Source of the DNA: Saccoglossus kowalevskii
Taxonomy: Eukaryota > Hemichordata > Enteropneusta > Harrimaniidae
Direction: 5' to 3'
Assembly (NCBI RefSeq): GCF_000003605.2
Contig: NW_003116950.1
Span: forward strand, 143,821-179,004
Length of the DNA stretch: 35,184 nucleotides
Every line of letters begins with the position of its first letter. The first letter of the stretch is position 1. Position numbers and translations under genes: made by a program. Shown one piece after another: positions 11,252 through 21,689 of this stretch. The notes under the pieces were generated by a model. That model saw nothing but the letters and a program-made list of their open reading frames with translations. It did not search any database and was not told where the DNA came from.

Positions 11252-12350
11252 ACGTTATTACATTTGTGTAAGTTATTTTAGTTAATGAGTTATTACATCT
11301 GTGTAAGTTATTTTAGTTATTAAGTTATTACATTTGTGTAAGTTATTTTAGTTAATAAGTTATTACATTTGTGTAAGTTATTTTAGTTAATATGTTAATA
11401 AATTTGTGTAAGTTATTTTAGTTAATAAGTTATTACATCTGTGTAAGTTATTTTAGTTATTAATTTATTACATTTGTGCAAGTTATTTGTATTAGTTAAT
11501 AAGTTATTACNNNNNNNNNNNNNNNNNNNNNNNNNNNNNNNNNNNNNNNNNNNNNNNNNNNNNNNNNNNNNNNNNNNNNNNNNNNNNNNNNNNNNNNNNN
11601 NNNNNNNNNNNNNNNNNNNNNNNNNNNNNNNNNNNNNNNNNNNNNNNNNNNNNNNNNNNNNNNNNNNNNNNNNNNNNNNNNNNNNNNNNNNNNNNNNNNN
11701 NNNNNNNNNNNNNNNNNNNNNNNNNNNNNNNNNNNNNNNNNNNNNNNNNNNNNNNNNNNNNNNNNNNNNNNNNNNNNNNNNNNNNNNNNNNNNNNNNNNN
11801 NNNNNNNNNNNNNNNNNNNNNNNNNNNNNNNNNNNNNNNCTGTGTAAGTTATTTTAGTTATTAATTTATTACATTTGTGTAAGTTATTTGTATTAGTTAA
11901 TAAGTTATTACATTTGTGTAAGTTATTTTAGTTATTAAGTTATTACATCTGTGTAAGTTATTTTAGTTATTAATTTATTACATTTGTGTAAGTTATTTGT
12001 ATTAGTTAATAAGTTATTACATTTGTGTAAGTTATTTGTATTAGTTAATAAGTTATTACATTTGTGTAAGTTATTTTAGTTAATAATTTATTACATTTGT
12101 GTAAGTTATTTTAGTTATTAAGTTATTACATCTGTGTAAGTTATTTTAGTTATTAAGTTATTACATTTGTGTAAGTTATTTTAGTTATTAAGTTATTACA
12201 TCTGTGTAAGTTATTTTAGTTATTAATTTATTACATTTGTGTAAGTTATTTGTATTAGTTAATAAGTTATTACATTTGTGTAAGTTATTTGTATTAGTTA
12301 ATAAGTTATTACATTTGTGTAAGTTATTTTAGTTAATAATTTATTACATG
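11252..12350 (+). repeat. 35/38-bp minisatellite, interrupted by an assembly gap
   Basis: The basic unit is gttattacatttgtgtaag followed by ttattttagttaataa, 35 bp; a 38-bp variant has ttatttgtattagttaa. Seven units are visible before the gap and 14 after it. TTACATCTG and TTACATTTG units and 35/38-bp forms recur in a patterned order, suggesting higher-order repeats. The array ends in ttattacatgtgcagttagtg, which matches atattacacttgcagttagtg at 10611, so it grew within the neighbouring repeat family. Confidence 0.9.
11511..11839. other. Run of 329 N inside the minisatellite
   Basis: Unsequenced gap flanked on both sides by the same 35-bp repeat. The true array length is unknown, and any open frame drawn across it is an artefact. 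Confidence 0.99.
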
Positions 12351-13430
12351 TGCAGTTAGTGTATCATATGGCGACTAAGAAAATAAATAATTGTCAATGA
12401 AATAATTATAGTTTACCGTTTTACAAAGAATATATGATTGAGATGTTTATGACGTCATGCCTTTACGATAAGTAATATATGTAATCTTTGGATACGACTA
12501 AGTTTATAGTCATGTTAGTATTATGTGTAAATTAACTGTTACAGCATAGGCATGTCTGGGAAAGATACTGCAATAACCTTGTTAACTACAGGATGAACCT
12601 CTTCATCCCACTTACTCAACGACCACGTCTTGTTTATCATTTGGTGCATGAATTGTGGTGGCATTAACGGAAATGATCGTCGTTGATGTCATTATACAGT
12701 AAATCTGTAATTTGACAAAGGATGTATCTGTGTGTTCATAGCATCCATGGTAGCATGAATATGCTGATTGAGAACACTTATACTTATAATGGGAAATCTG
12801 ACTGATAACTGCTCTTATTCACATTTAGAATAAGTGAAAGTCTGGAATCCATGAAAACACAGTTTCCATCATTTTTGATAAAACAATCGAAACTAATTCA
12901 TGTACAAATTACCTGGTCATTCTCACATTTTGAATATTATAAACCTTGTAGATATCTTGATGGATAAAGACTAAACCCAAATTGGCCAAAACAACATTGC
13001 ATTTAGTTATCTTGTTATACTTTACTAAATGGAACATATTTTAGCATGATCAGGGTTGGAGGAAACGTCACATTGTTTAGTCAGATCAGAAATATTTGCA
13101 GAGAGAATTAAATGCCTTCAAACCACTTTATTGGTTTCACGGGTACAAGACAATTCCAAAACCCATACATGTCTCTGAATCATACTTAATCGAGTTGAAA
13201 ATGGAGTAGAATATTTAGTTTTTAATGATATGATTCTCAATTTGGATTTTACTAGTATAAATACTAATGCATACTAACATATTTTTACTGAATACAATAT
13301 TCTTGTTTTGGTAGATTGATATGTGATTTGTATTGGACAATTAGCTAAAACTTCGTCAGGAGTGTTGCAATTCACTCTGCGCCAGGTGTATCTTCTGTAT
13401 CTTGCAGTTGCCAGGGTTTAAACTTTCGAA
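12351..13430. other. Intergenic, nothing recognised
   Basis: AT-rich sequence without a supported exon, RNA gene or repeat. Confidence 0.4.
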
Positions 13431-13438
13431 AGTCCAAA

Positions 13439-13941
13439 TTGCAGAAAACCAACGCCTGGTTTCAGGGAGGGAAATATACCGGTGAGGTGATGTTTTCCAT
13501 CCCTCGCACAAACGCTGCACCAAGATCAGGCAATGTAAACAGGGCTTTCTGCTTCAACAACACTACACCAACTGATGAGCACAGATATATTATTTTATGT
13601 GCATGGTTTGCGTGCATGCAGCACCCACATTATCCGAATGCAGGGCAGCTACCGTCGAGAGAATATGTCGATACCGCTCTGCATTGTTTGACTATATCTG
13701 GTCACCTGTTGGTCAGGGTGGCCTTCATTCAACCCTGTCTGACCAATTCAATTGCGACAGTTGCTTTACATCTCAGTTTACTGTGGACCTATCGGTGCCA
13801 AACACTCAACATCAAGTGCAAACTTCTCTGGCCAGTTGTGCCGCATTTGTAGGTGCACAGCAGACTCCACAGAGCACGGAATTGACACATAGCCTTAAAA
13901 TCATAGTTTATAAAAAGTTTGAGTGGTATCATTTTAAGTAA
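13439..13941 (+). other. Higher-GC segment with two overlapping open frames, not recognised
   Basis: Two plus-strand frames stay open here: 13439-13852 (137 codons, no ATG at its 5' end) and 13597-13941 (114 codons, ATG start). They overlap in different frames, so at most one is real. The second contains cysteine- and serine-rich stretches (CDSCFTSQFTVDL) but no domain I recognise. There is no clear promoter or splice context. It could be an exon fragment, a decayed transposon ORF, or chance openness of a GC-richer patch. Confidence 0.2.
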
Positions 13942-14740
13942 TTGATTCGAAATTATTAGTTGATCTGGATGTGTGAGGGTTGATCATTACTGCACAATTT
14001 AAAATTATCGGGGTGTAATATGGCTGCCTTTTATTACCGACTTTTCGTTTTGTAGATTATTAGCACCCTCTCATTTACAAAACTTTAATTGAACTGCAAT
14101 AAAAATTAATTGAGTTTGTGTGTATTTACATAGCACATGTACTCACACTTTATATCACTCTAATGGTTAATGGTTGTATAAGGCACATTATATATTATAT
14201 TGTTCACATTTATTTTGATGTAAACTACAATTAAAATTGTAATTGTAATCTGCTACAACATTTAATGTTCAACAGATGCAATCAAACAAATGTCGGGATA
14301 CAGTTTGTTGATACAGTTCGCATAGACTTTCGCTTATATGATTTCCGCTTCAATGGGGCATCAGCGTCATTTCCTTTTGCATTTGCTTCAGTGCGGCTAC
14401 AGCATTGTGACATTATTATACACTTTAAATTTTGTGATCGAACAGATGTTTTAATGGCGAGGTTTGAAGATACGAGTATTTTATTCTATGTGTATTTCTG
14501 GGAAAGTTGATTTCGAATGCTGTTTGAAATATTGCTACACATTGAATCGTTTGAGAAACGCAAGTTGAAATGTGGCCCAATTGTTACGTGATTCGGATAA
14601 CTTAATTGCGACATTATGTTGGGCGTAGTGGCAGAAAAAATAAGACAGAGAAACGTAAACTTTGCAAAAAAACCGACGAAACTAAGTATGTTTGATTAAA
14701 TGTAACAGCGTCACGAGAGCAGCTTTATTAGTTATTAGTT
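13942..14740. other. Intergenic, nothing recognised
   Basis: AT-rich. An 81-codon open frame at 14265-14510 has no recognisable similarity, and I treat it as chance. Confidence 0.35.
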
Positions 14741-15700
14741 GAGCCCCCAAGGATGGGCTCAATTACACATTTATATGTATATCTCTGTAAAACCTTGCTC
14801 GTAAACAAAAATATGTACATATACGTGAAAATGACGGACAGGAGCTCTGGGAAAATATAACCAAGATAAATTATTTACATAGACAGTACAGCGAAGTATC
14901 GACCGACACGAAGCAGAGGTCGATGCGACGGCGTACTTTGAAGTATCCTCGTAATAACCCCATATTATTCTAACCTTCTACATAATTATACAAAAATAAC
15001 GTATAACATGATCACCCCCATCTACCAGCGTATTTACATTTAACTATTTGATCATATGTCAATAAACTTTAACATAGAGCTTGACACAGTGACCTGCTTA
15101 TTGCTAATTAGAGGGCATCCACAGAACTCACACTAGACAGAAGGTTCTTTCACTGCTAGAATGGGGCAGACAAGACAATAGTACTATGAAATACACATAC
15201 ACCAAAATATCGAGTTAAAGCTCCTGGCTTCAATACCTCTCAAAGTAATAACAAGAAATAAACCACAGAAAAATACAATGAATAAAGTCACCAAAATAGG
15301 GGATTGCTTTAATAGGGAAGTGTGCATTGGTGATAACTCACAGTTCCAGGATGTAGAAATGGATGACAGTCAATCTTCTGCAACACAACGAAGAAATACA
15401 GGAGTCTTGCTTGCCGAAGAATGTTAATATTCTGGAGGGCTCCGAGGAAAGCAGGAGATCGCAGAGCAGTCTCATACAAGTCTCACAGAATGATGATTAA
15501 AGCCTGTATTACTTGTCTCACAATATCGTAGCAGAAACACACAGGGTACACAGTAAAAATGGTGGACCACAATTGTTCTCAGTGTAGCCTATTTATAGGC
15601 CTAAATGACCCACATTCAGGGACACCACCTGGGTTTCCACATGAGCCAATCAGAATGTATTTTTTCTAGCAGCTGTCTCACGTAGGAAAGTCAGTAGATC
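14741..15700 (-). mobile_element. Possible LTR-like or promoter-bearing repeat (minus strand)
   Basis: Read on the minus strand there is an ATTGG box (15650-15646), then TATAAATA (15597-15590) inside the near-palindrome GCCTATAAATAGGC, at a spacing typical of a Pol II promoter or LTR U3. Far downstream, TTGGGGGCTC (14750-14741) resembles the start of a tRNA-Pro-type primer binding site, but only over 9-10 bases. The same place forms a hairpin (GAGCCC 14741-14746 with GGGCTC 14755-14760). No second LTR or coding domain is seen. Tentative. Confidence 0.25.
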
Positions 15701-16140
15701 ATACACATCCTTTGTTATTCAAATAACAGCACACCTGGTATATTCCAATTGTCCTTCGAGAGTTGAAAACAAGTATGACTTGTCAATTACCCTTATGAAA
15801 GTTATCACACGGCAATACACACCGTTTTTTCCCATGATTCCATGTACACTTCTATTTGCAGGGTTTGAGGTAATATGGCAAAAACATAGAATATAGGATG
15901 CTGACAAGGCTTTTCAAATTTCAGAACAGACATTTGTACTAAAACCGTACTTTTCAGTCTGAAAATGACCCTTGTTTGTATAGTTCATCAATGTGTGTGC
16001 TTTACGTATACTTATATGCAGTGTACTATTTCCTCTGACATGTCACGGGCGTACACTTGTTTATATCTGCGACGAATGCTGTCGTTGACATGATGTGGTT
16101 TGAAATTTAAAATTTTAAAATTTGGTTCAAATACATGAAT
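15701..16140. other. Intergenic, nothing recognised
   Basis: No supported exon or repeat. Confidence 0.35.
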
Positions 16141-16144
16141 CGTT

Positions 16145-16362
16145 TGGTTTTAGGGTCGGTATTTCCGACACAGAGGGCGCCAAGGACTGTCAAGTCAGCT
16201 GTGTATTGTGGTCCACGTTTAGCCTCGATTAACCTCGATTTTTACTTTTATCTTTCTGTTTAAAATTACTGAACGATTATGGTAAACCCATAATTCGGCC
16301 TTCAAGAAGACATTAGTGATTGTTCAATAGGTTTGGTGTTTTTCAACTTATTCTTTTCCACT
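16145..16362 (+). repeat. Dispersed repeat D, copy a
   Basis: Same-strand match to 27443-27672, about 70-80% by eye. Shared blocks are ttttagggtcg, tccgacacagagggcgcc, tttttactttt, tttaaaattact, gaacgat.atggtaaa and tttttcaact. It contains the CTCF-core-like string AGAGGGCGC. Its class is unknown and it has no coding capacity. Confidence 0.7.
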
Positions 16363-16835
16363 TCATTTTTCTCTGAACAAATCACCCTTTTCAACAGGTA
16401 ATCCACTTTTCTCAACTGTAATATATTTTTGATCTGTTCTACCCTACCATGTAGCCTGGTAAATCACGCAGAAGACAGGAGTATGACACACCGCATTGCA
16501 TTTTCATTCGAATCACGTACCCCCTGAGTTGTACGAACATTTTATTTATGGTAGTCATAGAGAATGACTCACACCAAATAAATTGACCTTCGTTGTTCAG
16601 TAAAAATAATGCCATTTTCGAAAAATGTTCATGAAGCACGGACATAAATCAAGGATTCACAGTCAATTTGTCCCAAATCACATTTAATAGTCCCATTTTT
16701 GGTAAGCATTACGATCTTGGTCATACTATCAGTTGTACAAGTAAAAGAAACAACATCAATCTACGGTTTATATTATGTCGTGCTTACAATCATCGCCTCC
16801 ATTTTGTTTGACCAAGATTGTACCATTCACCGTCG
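16363..16835. other. Intergenic, nothing recognised
   Basis: No supported gene. A short inverted pair (gatcttggtcat near 16713 and ttgaccaagattgtac near 16808) is the only structure seen. Confidence 0.3.
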
Positions 16836-16950
16836 ACTAGTGGGACGAATCGACTAGTGAGACGAATCGACTAGTGGGACGAATCGAATAGTGAGACGAA
16901 TCGATTTTGGAACGAATCGACTTGGAACGAACGTGATTTAGGACAAATCG
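16836..16950 (+). repeat. 17-bp degenerate tandem repeat
   Basis: Four clear units of actagtgggacgaatcg or actagtgagacgaatcg at 16836, 16853, 16870 and 16887, followed by about three decayed units (attttggaacgaatcg and so on) to 16950. G and A alternate at one position between successive units. Confidence 0.85.
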
Positions 16951-17565
16951 ACCGTCCCTCAAATCAATATTGCCATCGACATATTGGAAACATTACTTGA
17001 TCGAGCCTGTTCTCGATATTGTTATTTTCCTATTGGTAAGATTATGGAATACAATATTTGAATCATGTTTCCGAATGGCAGGTTAAATACCTCAATTGTG
17101 AAGAAATTAGTAGTTGTATTTTCTTGATTGTGCAATTAAAACTGGAAACGAGTAATGACATTTCATTCGGTACGCAGTATAGCCTGAAATGGATGTCGCG
17201 GTTGCTTGTCAGGGTTTCGTCAGTCTACGCTTTGCCACGCAGCATTGTGTTTTCGGCTTCTTTCATGAAGTGTTATTTCCGAGGTTGCTATTAAGCATAG
17301 TATTTTCAAAGTTAAGATTACAGCATTATTTGTTTATTGCAGTAATCATACTCGTGTGGTTGTACTGTACAATTCCACTACATGCATACCGAGGGGTGAA
17401 ACCCGCCCCCGCCCTCAGGTGCATTCGAGCATTGTGGCGGCTGCAGATTTCCAGAGGTTTTTTGTCCCGTCATTAATCGGGTTTGTATTTATGTTTTTTT
17501 TTCTACATGGCTTGTACGCCGCTTACAGTGATCGCAGTTTTTCTATTCTGTTCAATTTCCTTCTT

Positions 17566-17946
17566 TCATGTATAGTCAACTGCCACAGATTCGATAATAA
17601 ATCCCGAGTTTCGTGTGCTCGTGGCAACGGCATTACACTCTGATTGTCGGTGTGTGCGTGGTTTTATGGTGTGCCAGTGTGAACCTAATTTGTTCGAAAA
17701 TAAACGACGATCATTTCTATTCGAATAAGTTTCGTACCTTGCCCAAACTCGTGTTTCTTCACGGCCAAGAGTGATGTCAAAAATCATATGCACATGGTCA
17801 CATATGCGAACATTGGTCTTACCCCGTAATAATCTCCTTCCCATAGGTTTTTGCGTTTTACTGTTCGGAGTTCGACCCCGTATATTTACAATGGCACATG
17901 ACGCAACATTTGAGAATACTGTAAAACATGTCTTTTTAGCTAGCAT
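17566..17946 (-). other. Unrecognised 126-codon open frame
   Basis: The longest ATG-initiated open frame of the 12-18 kb interval: ATG at 17946 (minus strand), stop at 17566. The predicted peptide is basic (segments such as GRRLLRGKTNVR and SNRNDRRLF) with no domain, signal peptide or membrane segment I recognise. Three or four shorter plus-strand frames overlap it. Given the total length scanned, a chance open frame is quite possible. Confidence 0.15.
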
Positions 17947-17969
17947 GTTATTTTAGCTAATCTGAATTT

Positions 17970-18025
17970 CGCCAATAGGGGATTTTCCGTACAATTGCGA
18001 GATCTCGCGGGATGTATAAAAAACG
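17970..18025 (+). promoter_or_regulatory. Promoter-like cluster without an identified gene
   Basis: CCAAT near 17973, TCTCGCGGGA near 18003 (one base off the TCTCGCGAGA core-promoter motif known in animals), then TATAAAAAA near 18016, all on the plus strand at plausible spacing. The next kilobase has no coding exon I can recognise. Confidence 0.25.
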
Positions 18026-18654
18026 CGCGTCGAACGTCTGCCGCAAAAATCGAACGATTTGATTTTGAACTAGAATTTCTTTATTTCGTAACTCACATCG
18101 ACCGGCCGATCTTCGACAGAGGAATATTGCTTCCGAATACCCTTACTTAATCAAAATTGCCTATCATCAAATGTGGACAGCACATTATTAAGCATGGAAA
18201 TGTCCCCCAAAATACTTCGCGTTTGTCGAATCCCACGCGATGTTTGACGCCACTACGACGCTATGACCTTTGTTTGTCCTGTTTTTTCGTTCGATTTCAC
18301 GCATAACGCGTGATTCTCGCAGTGAACGGAAAATGGTCTATTCAAGATGCAGATAATTTAACAGTATGAAGTATAATCTCACAGGGAGATAGTGAACACT
18401 TTAGCTAAATTAAAATTTATGTTAATTCATGCCAAGAGTCGAATCTGCTAAAATTGCATGCAGCTATTTTGACGTGTTCTATAGTAAGTTGATAGTACAC
18501 AGATTCAAAAAAAAAAAATATGCTTGATATCAACTTGCGCGGAATTTTAATTAAAATCAATATGGACAAATAAAATAAAGACTAAGATTCATAACTTAAA
18601 TTATGAAATATTTCATTATATTTACCTTTAATTTATGACTAAACATGTGAGTCA
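18026..18654. other. Intergenic, nothing recognised
   Basis: No supported gene or repeat between the promoter-like cluster and the copy 2 duplication block. Confidence 0.35.
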
Positions 18655-19207
18655 TTATGTGCATTCATAGCAATCATATACTGTAACATTGCAAAAAAAA
18701 AACTATTTATGATACTAACAATTCAGAATCCTCCGTAACTGAAGACGTCAGTCAGTGGCAATGACTATTTACTAACTGATACACTGTCTCACTCACTCGC
18801 TCATTCTGAAACTACCCAGCATGCTACAGTAATTGTGTTTGCTAATCTAAACCGATGTTCAGAATAAATGTGATGACATTCAATAATAAATCATTAAGTG
18901 ATACTAGACTGGTATCAATAAATCTAAACTGATATAACTGTTAAACAACAACAACCATGAAAGGTAATATAATTGATTGAAATTACAATAAATATAGCCC
19001 ATCAAATTAACAACATGGGTCACCGGCCATCATGAAATGAGTTTGATGATTGTTCAAACAGGATTTACAACTGAATCGACTCTTGATTACTTCAAACAAC
19101 GATCTACATTATTTTGTTTTTGTACTTAATAAAACACATACTGCAACATTTCCTGTTTCCTCAATACAGTAAATATTTGAAACTGTAATAAGGTAAATAA
19201 ATAGCTA

Positions 19208-20342
19208 TTATAGTTTTCTGGCTAAAACCACCATTGTGAATTCATAGTTCATATAGCTACGCGTAGAAGTGTGTTTTGTGAGATAACTTTTCACAACCAT
19301 GAAGCCAGCCTCCTTTAATGCCTTTAGTACAAACTCTTCATCAACCTTGAAACATGACATCCGGGTATCTCCAATCATGTAAAAATCAGCTGGCATGCAA
19401 AGTTGTACAAACCAACCACCACTCTTGAGTAGGTTTGACGCATTCTTCAAGTATTGTACCCATTGTTGTTGGCTGTTGACGATGCATTCAATGCAAAAAC
19501 CTGTCAGCACACAGTCGTAGAGCGGCGAATCACTCGAACCAACAGGATAATTTTTAGAAAAGTCACAATACGTGACGTTTTGTATTGCTTTACGCATTTG
19601 CTTTTCTCGGTCCGCTGTATTTCTGTTTGAATTGGAAAAAAAAAACTTAGATAAGTGACCTAAACTTTCAGAACCTACTCATAATGAACATTCAATCTGG
19701 ACACAGAACTCTGATTTGTCTAATTATCAAAACTAAACTCTGAAGTTTCATTACTATAATCGTTTTGTATGAATGTATGTTATAAAATAAAATATGTTCT
19801 ACTTACTGATGTCCTTCTAGTTCACACACATATTTCACGAACGATTTCCATTCAAAGGCACCATGATCTTCATTCACCCAGCGTTGTATAGCGTCTTGGT
19901 TTTCTTTGCTTATATCAGTCGCAACAATTTCATTAAACTTTGTACATGCCGAGATGAATTGATAAACGCATGGCCCAGCACCAATGTCAATGAGACGATT
20001 ACCAGATACTCCCACTAGTAAGTACGTAAAAAAAAGGTTTACATAATTATACTTCAAAATAAATTGATGTAGTTGTAAAAGTCACGATGTCTGTAAATCC
20101 GGCATGCTAGTTGAATACATCATACACTGAATATATATACTCGAAGCTACTTCGTCTATATACAGTACTATTAAATTATACTTACCAGAATTGAAAATGT
20201 CGTGCAGACTTTCCAGTAAAAATATATTGACCAGAGACTCGTTAGTAGATTTGTCTAAATCTGGGTAATAATGTTTAAGATAGGTGTCCAAGCCAAATGC
20301 AGTGGTGTCATCGTTACAGTCTAATGTTGCCGGTGATGACAT
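19208..20342 (-). CDS. NNMT/PNMT/INMT-family N-methyltransferase, copy 2 (three exons)
   Basis: Minus-strand gene of 259 residues. Exons in transcript order are 20342-20186, 20014-19807 and 19622-19208; introns are 171 and 184 bp. Visible family motifs are YLKHYY (residues 21-26), LIDIGAGPCVYQ (60-71), the acidic SAM residue in ATDIS, YVCELEG, YCDF, and LLKSGGWF. The start is in the context AACCATGT, shared with copies 3 and 4. The residues aligned with the nicotinamide-binding Asp and Ser of NNMT are C197 and C212. It is head to head with copy 3 across about 2.8 kb and tail to tail with copy 1. It is almost identical to copy 4 in exons 2 and 3 although the introns have diverged. No frame break is seen. 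Likely intact; the methyl acceptor is unknown. Confidence 0.9.
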
Positions 20343-20399
20343 GGTTCTTTGTGAACAACGAATTGAACAAGTGAATGAAATGCTGTGTGATTCTCTCTT

Positions 20400-20426
20400 A
20401 ATATATACCCACACAGAAAGACGTCA
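20400..20426 (-). promoter_or_regulatory. Copy 2 core promoter: TATA box plus CRE-like site
   Basis: On the minus strand TATATATT (20407-20400) lies 58-65 nt before the ATG. A near-complete CRE, TGACGTCT (20426-20419, 7 of 8 bases of TGACGTCA), is immediately upstream. Copies 3 and 4 have the same arrangement. The predicted start site, 25-30 nt past the TATA box, leaves a leader of only about 30 nt. Confidence 0.6.
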
Positions 20427-20941
20427 CTCTCACTTGTTCACGGGTAGCGTGAAATCAATCAATACCCATTAATCACGTATTACTAAGCAGTGAATTGATC
20501 CATGCAAGTTATAGGGGATCGTTTACACATGTCACAATGACATCGCTGCGGAATCATTGACATGATGAATGCTGGTGTTATCTGTTCACGAACTCTGTAA
20601 CATCGGTTCAGACGTTCTTCTAATTGTTTACTACAAACTTTTGTTTTGCTATTATCGGCCCGTATTCAAGTCTTCATCAACCCCTATGATGGCACTTTGC
20701 AACAAAGTTCGTGACATATTTGAAAAATAACGAATATATTGATATATAACACACTCGTGGCATGGCTGTTTTTGACATGATTGCAAACATGTCATGGGAT
20801 GGATGAGTATTTCAAATTTAAATGTCATATATCATATTTTTTTTAGATATTCAAGATATTAAATCATTCATCCTTTAACAGCGGTTTCGGCTGTATAAAA
20901 TAGAGGTTTGCAAATCTCGGCCTGTGTCGATGAGACCGGAG

Positions 20942-20955
20942 TCGGCACGTGCCGA
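20942..20955. promoter_or_regulatory. Perfect 14-bp palindrome centred on an E-box
   Basis: TCGGCACGTGCCGA is fully self-complementary and contains CACGTG. Related half-motifs recur nearby (acgtgccgag near 21044, acggcacga near 21072). A TATAAAATAG box lies about 50 bp upstream (near 20894). Confidence 0.4.
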
Positions 20956-21666
20956 AACGTGCGTGTGAATGGTCGGAACCGGGTCTCCAAGTGCCAATAA
21001 AAATCGATCAAGGTCCTAATAGACAGCTGAGACCGAAACTCGATACGTGCCGAGATTTGATGTCAGAACTCACGGCACGAACCGAAATCACGCCCTCGGT
21101 GTTGAACTTTTATGAGCAATTAAGGGCGAACAGACACGAGCCAAGTGGGTTCCAAGTGGGTCCCGACTAACGTGAACGCAACTGATGTAATCGTTTTCCA
21201 AACATAAAAGATTACAAATTTTAGCACATGCGAGATCCCGTAACGTAAACGTAGCTGATGTGAGAGATGTACTAAACTATCTGCCCGACCACTAAGTGGG
21301 GACTGAAAATATCAGCTCCATGACCACAATGTAAAATGTACATAAATCACGAATAAACTGCTGTACAATTTATCAGTGACGACCCGTATGAGGCACGACT
21401 GGCAGTTAGGGATACAAACGGTTACATGTCTGGCAACACACTATTATATCACTTAGTTTTGTTTGACCACAACATAATCAGTTCAATAAGTTGCTACTTG
21501 CGCTGAATATATCTGTCACCAGTCAACAAACAAACACACAGTCTCGATTTTGTAATGTTTGTGAAGTCATTTTTACCCCTTACATTTGTCATTGCATTAT
21601 TAGAGGTCCAAGTACTAAGTTAGAAACCGTGATACTAAACGGCATTAAATAAAAACTAAGGTTTAG

Positions 21667-21689
21667 CATGGAACTATAATAGTTCCATG
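21667..21689. repeat. 23-bp near-perfect palindrome
   Basis: Arms CATGGAACTAT (21667-21677) and ATAGTTCCATG (21679-21689) pair perfectly around one central A. Symmetry stops at the flanking bases. Confidence 0.8.

Larger units (their letters stand above)
18655..20730 (-). repeat. Segmental duplication block containing copy 2
   Basis: Alignable in the same orientation with 28595-31265. Homology covers the 3' flank (for example agaatcctc.gtaa.tgaagac near 18726, aataataaatcattaagt near 18882), all exons and introns, the promoter, and about 300-390 bp upstream (aactctgtaacatcggttca at 20590). Exons are about 96-98% identical; flanks and introns are clearly lower. Confidence 0.8.

Noticed and set aside
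11474-11857. An open frame of 127 codons across the minisatellite
   Set aside because: It exists only because the N gap has no stops; both ends are tandem repeat.
13569-13610. Hammerhead-ribozyme-like CTGATGA followed by a possible GCACA/TGTGC stem
   Set aside because: The required GAAA after the stem is missing (ATGG is found), and no flanking stems I and III can be drawn.
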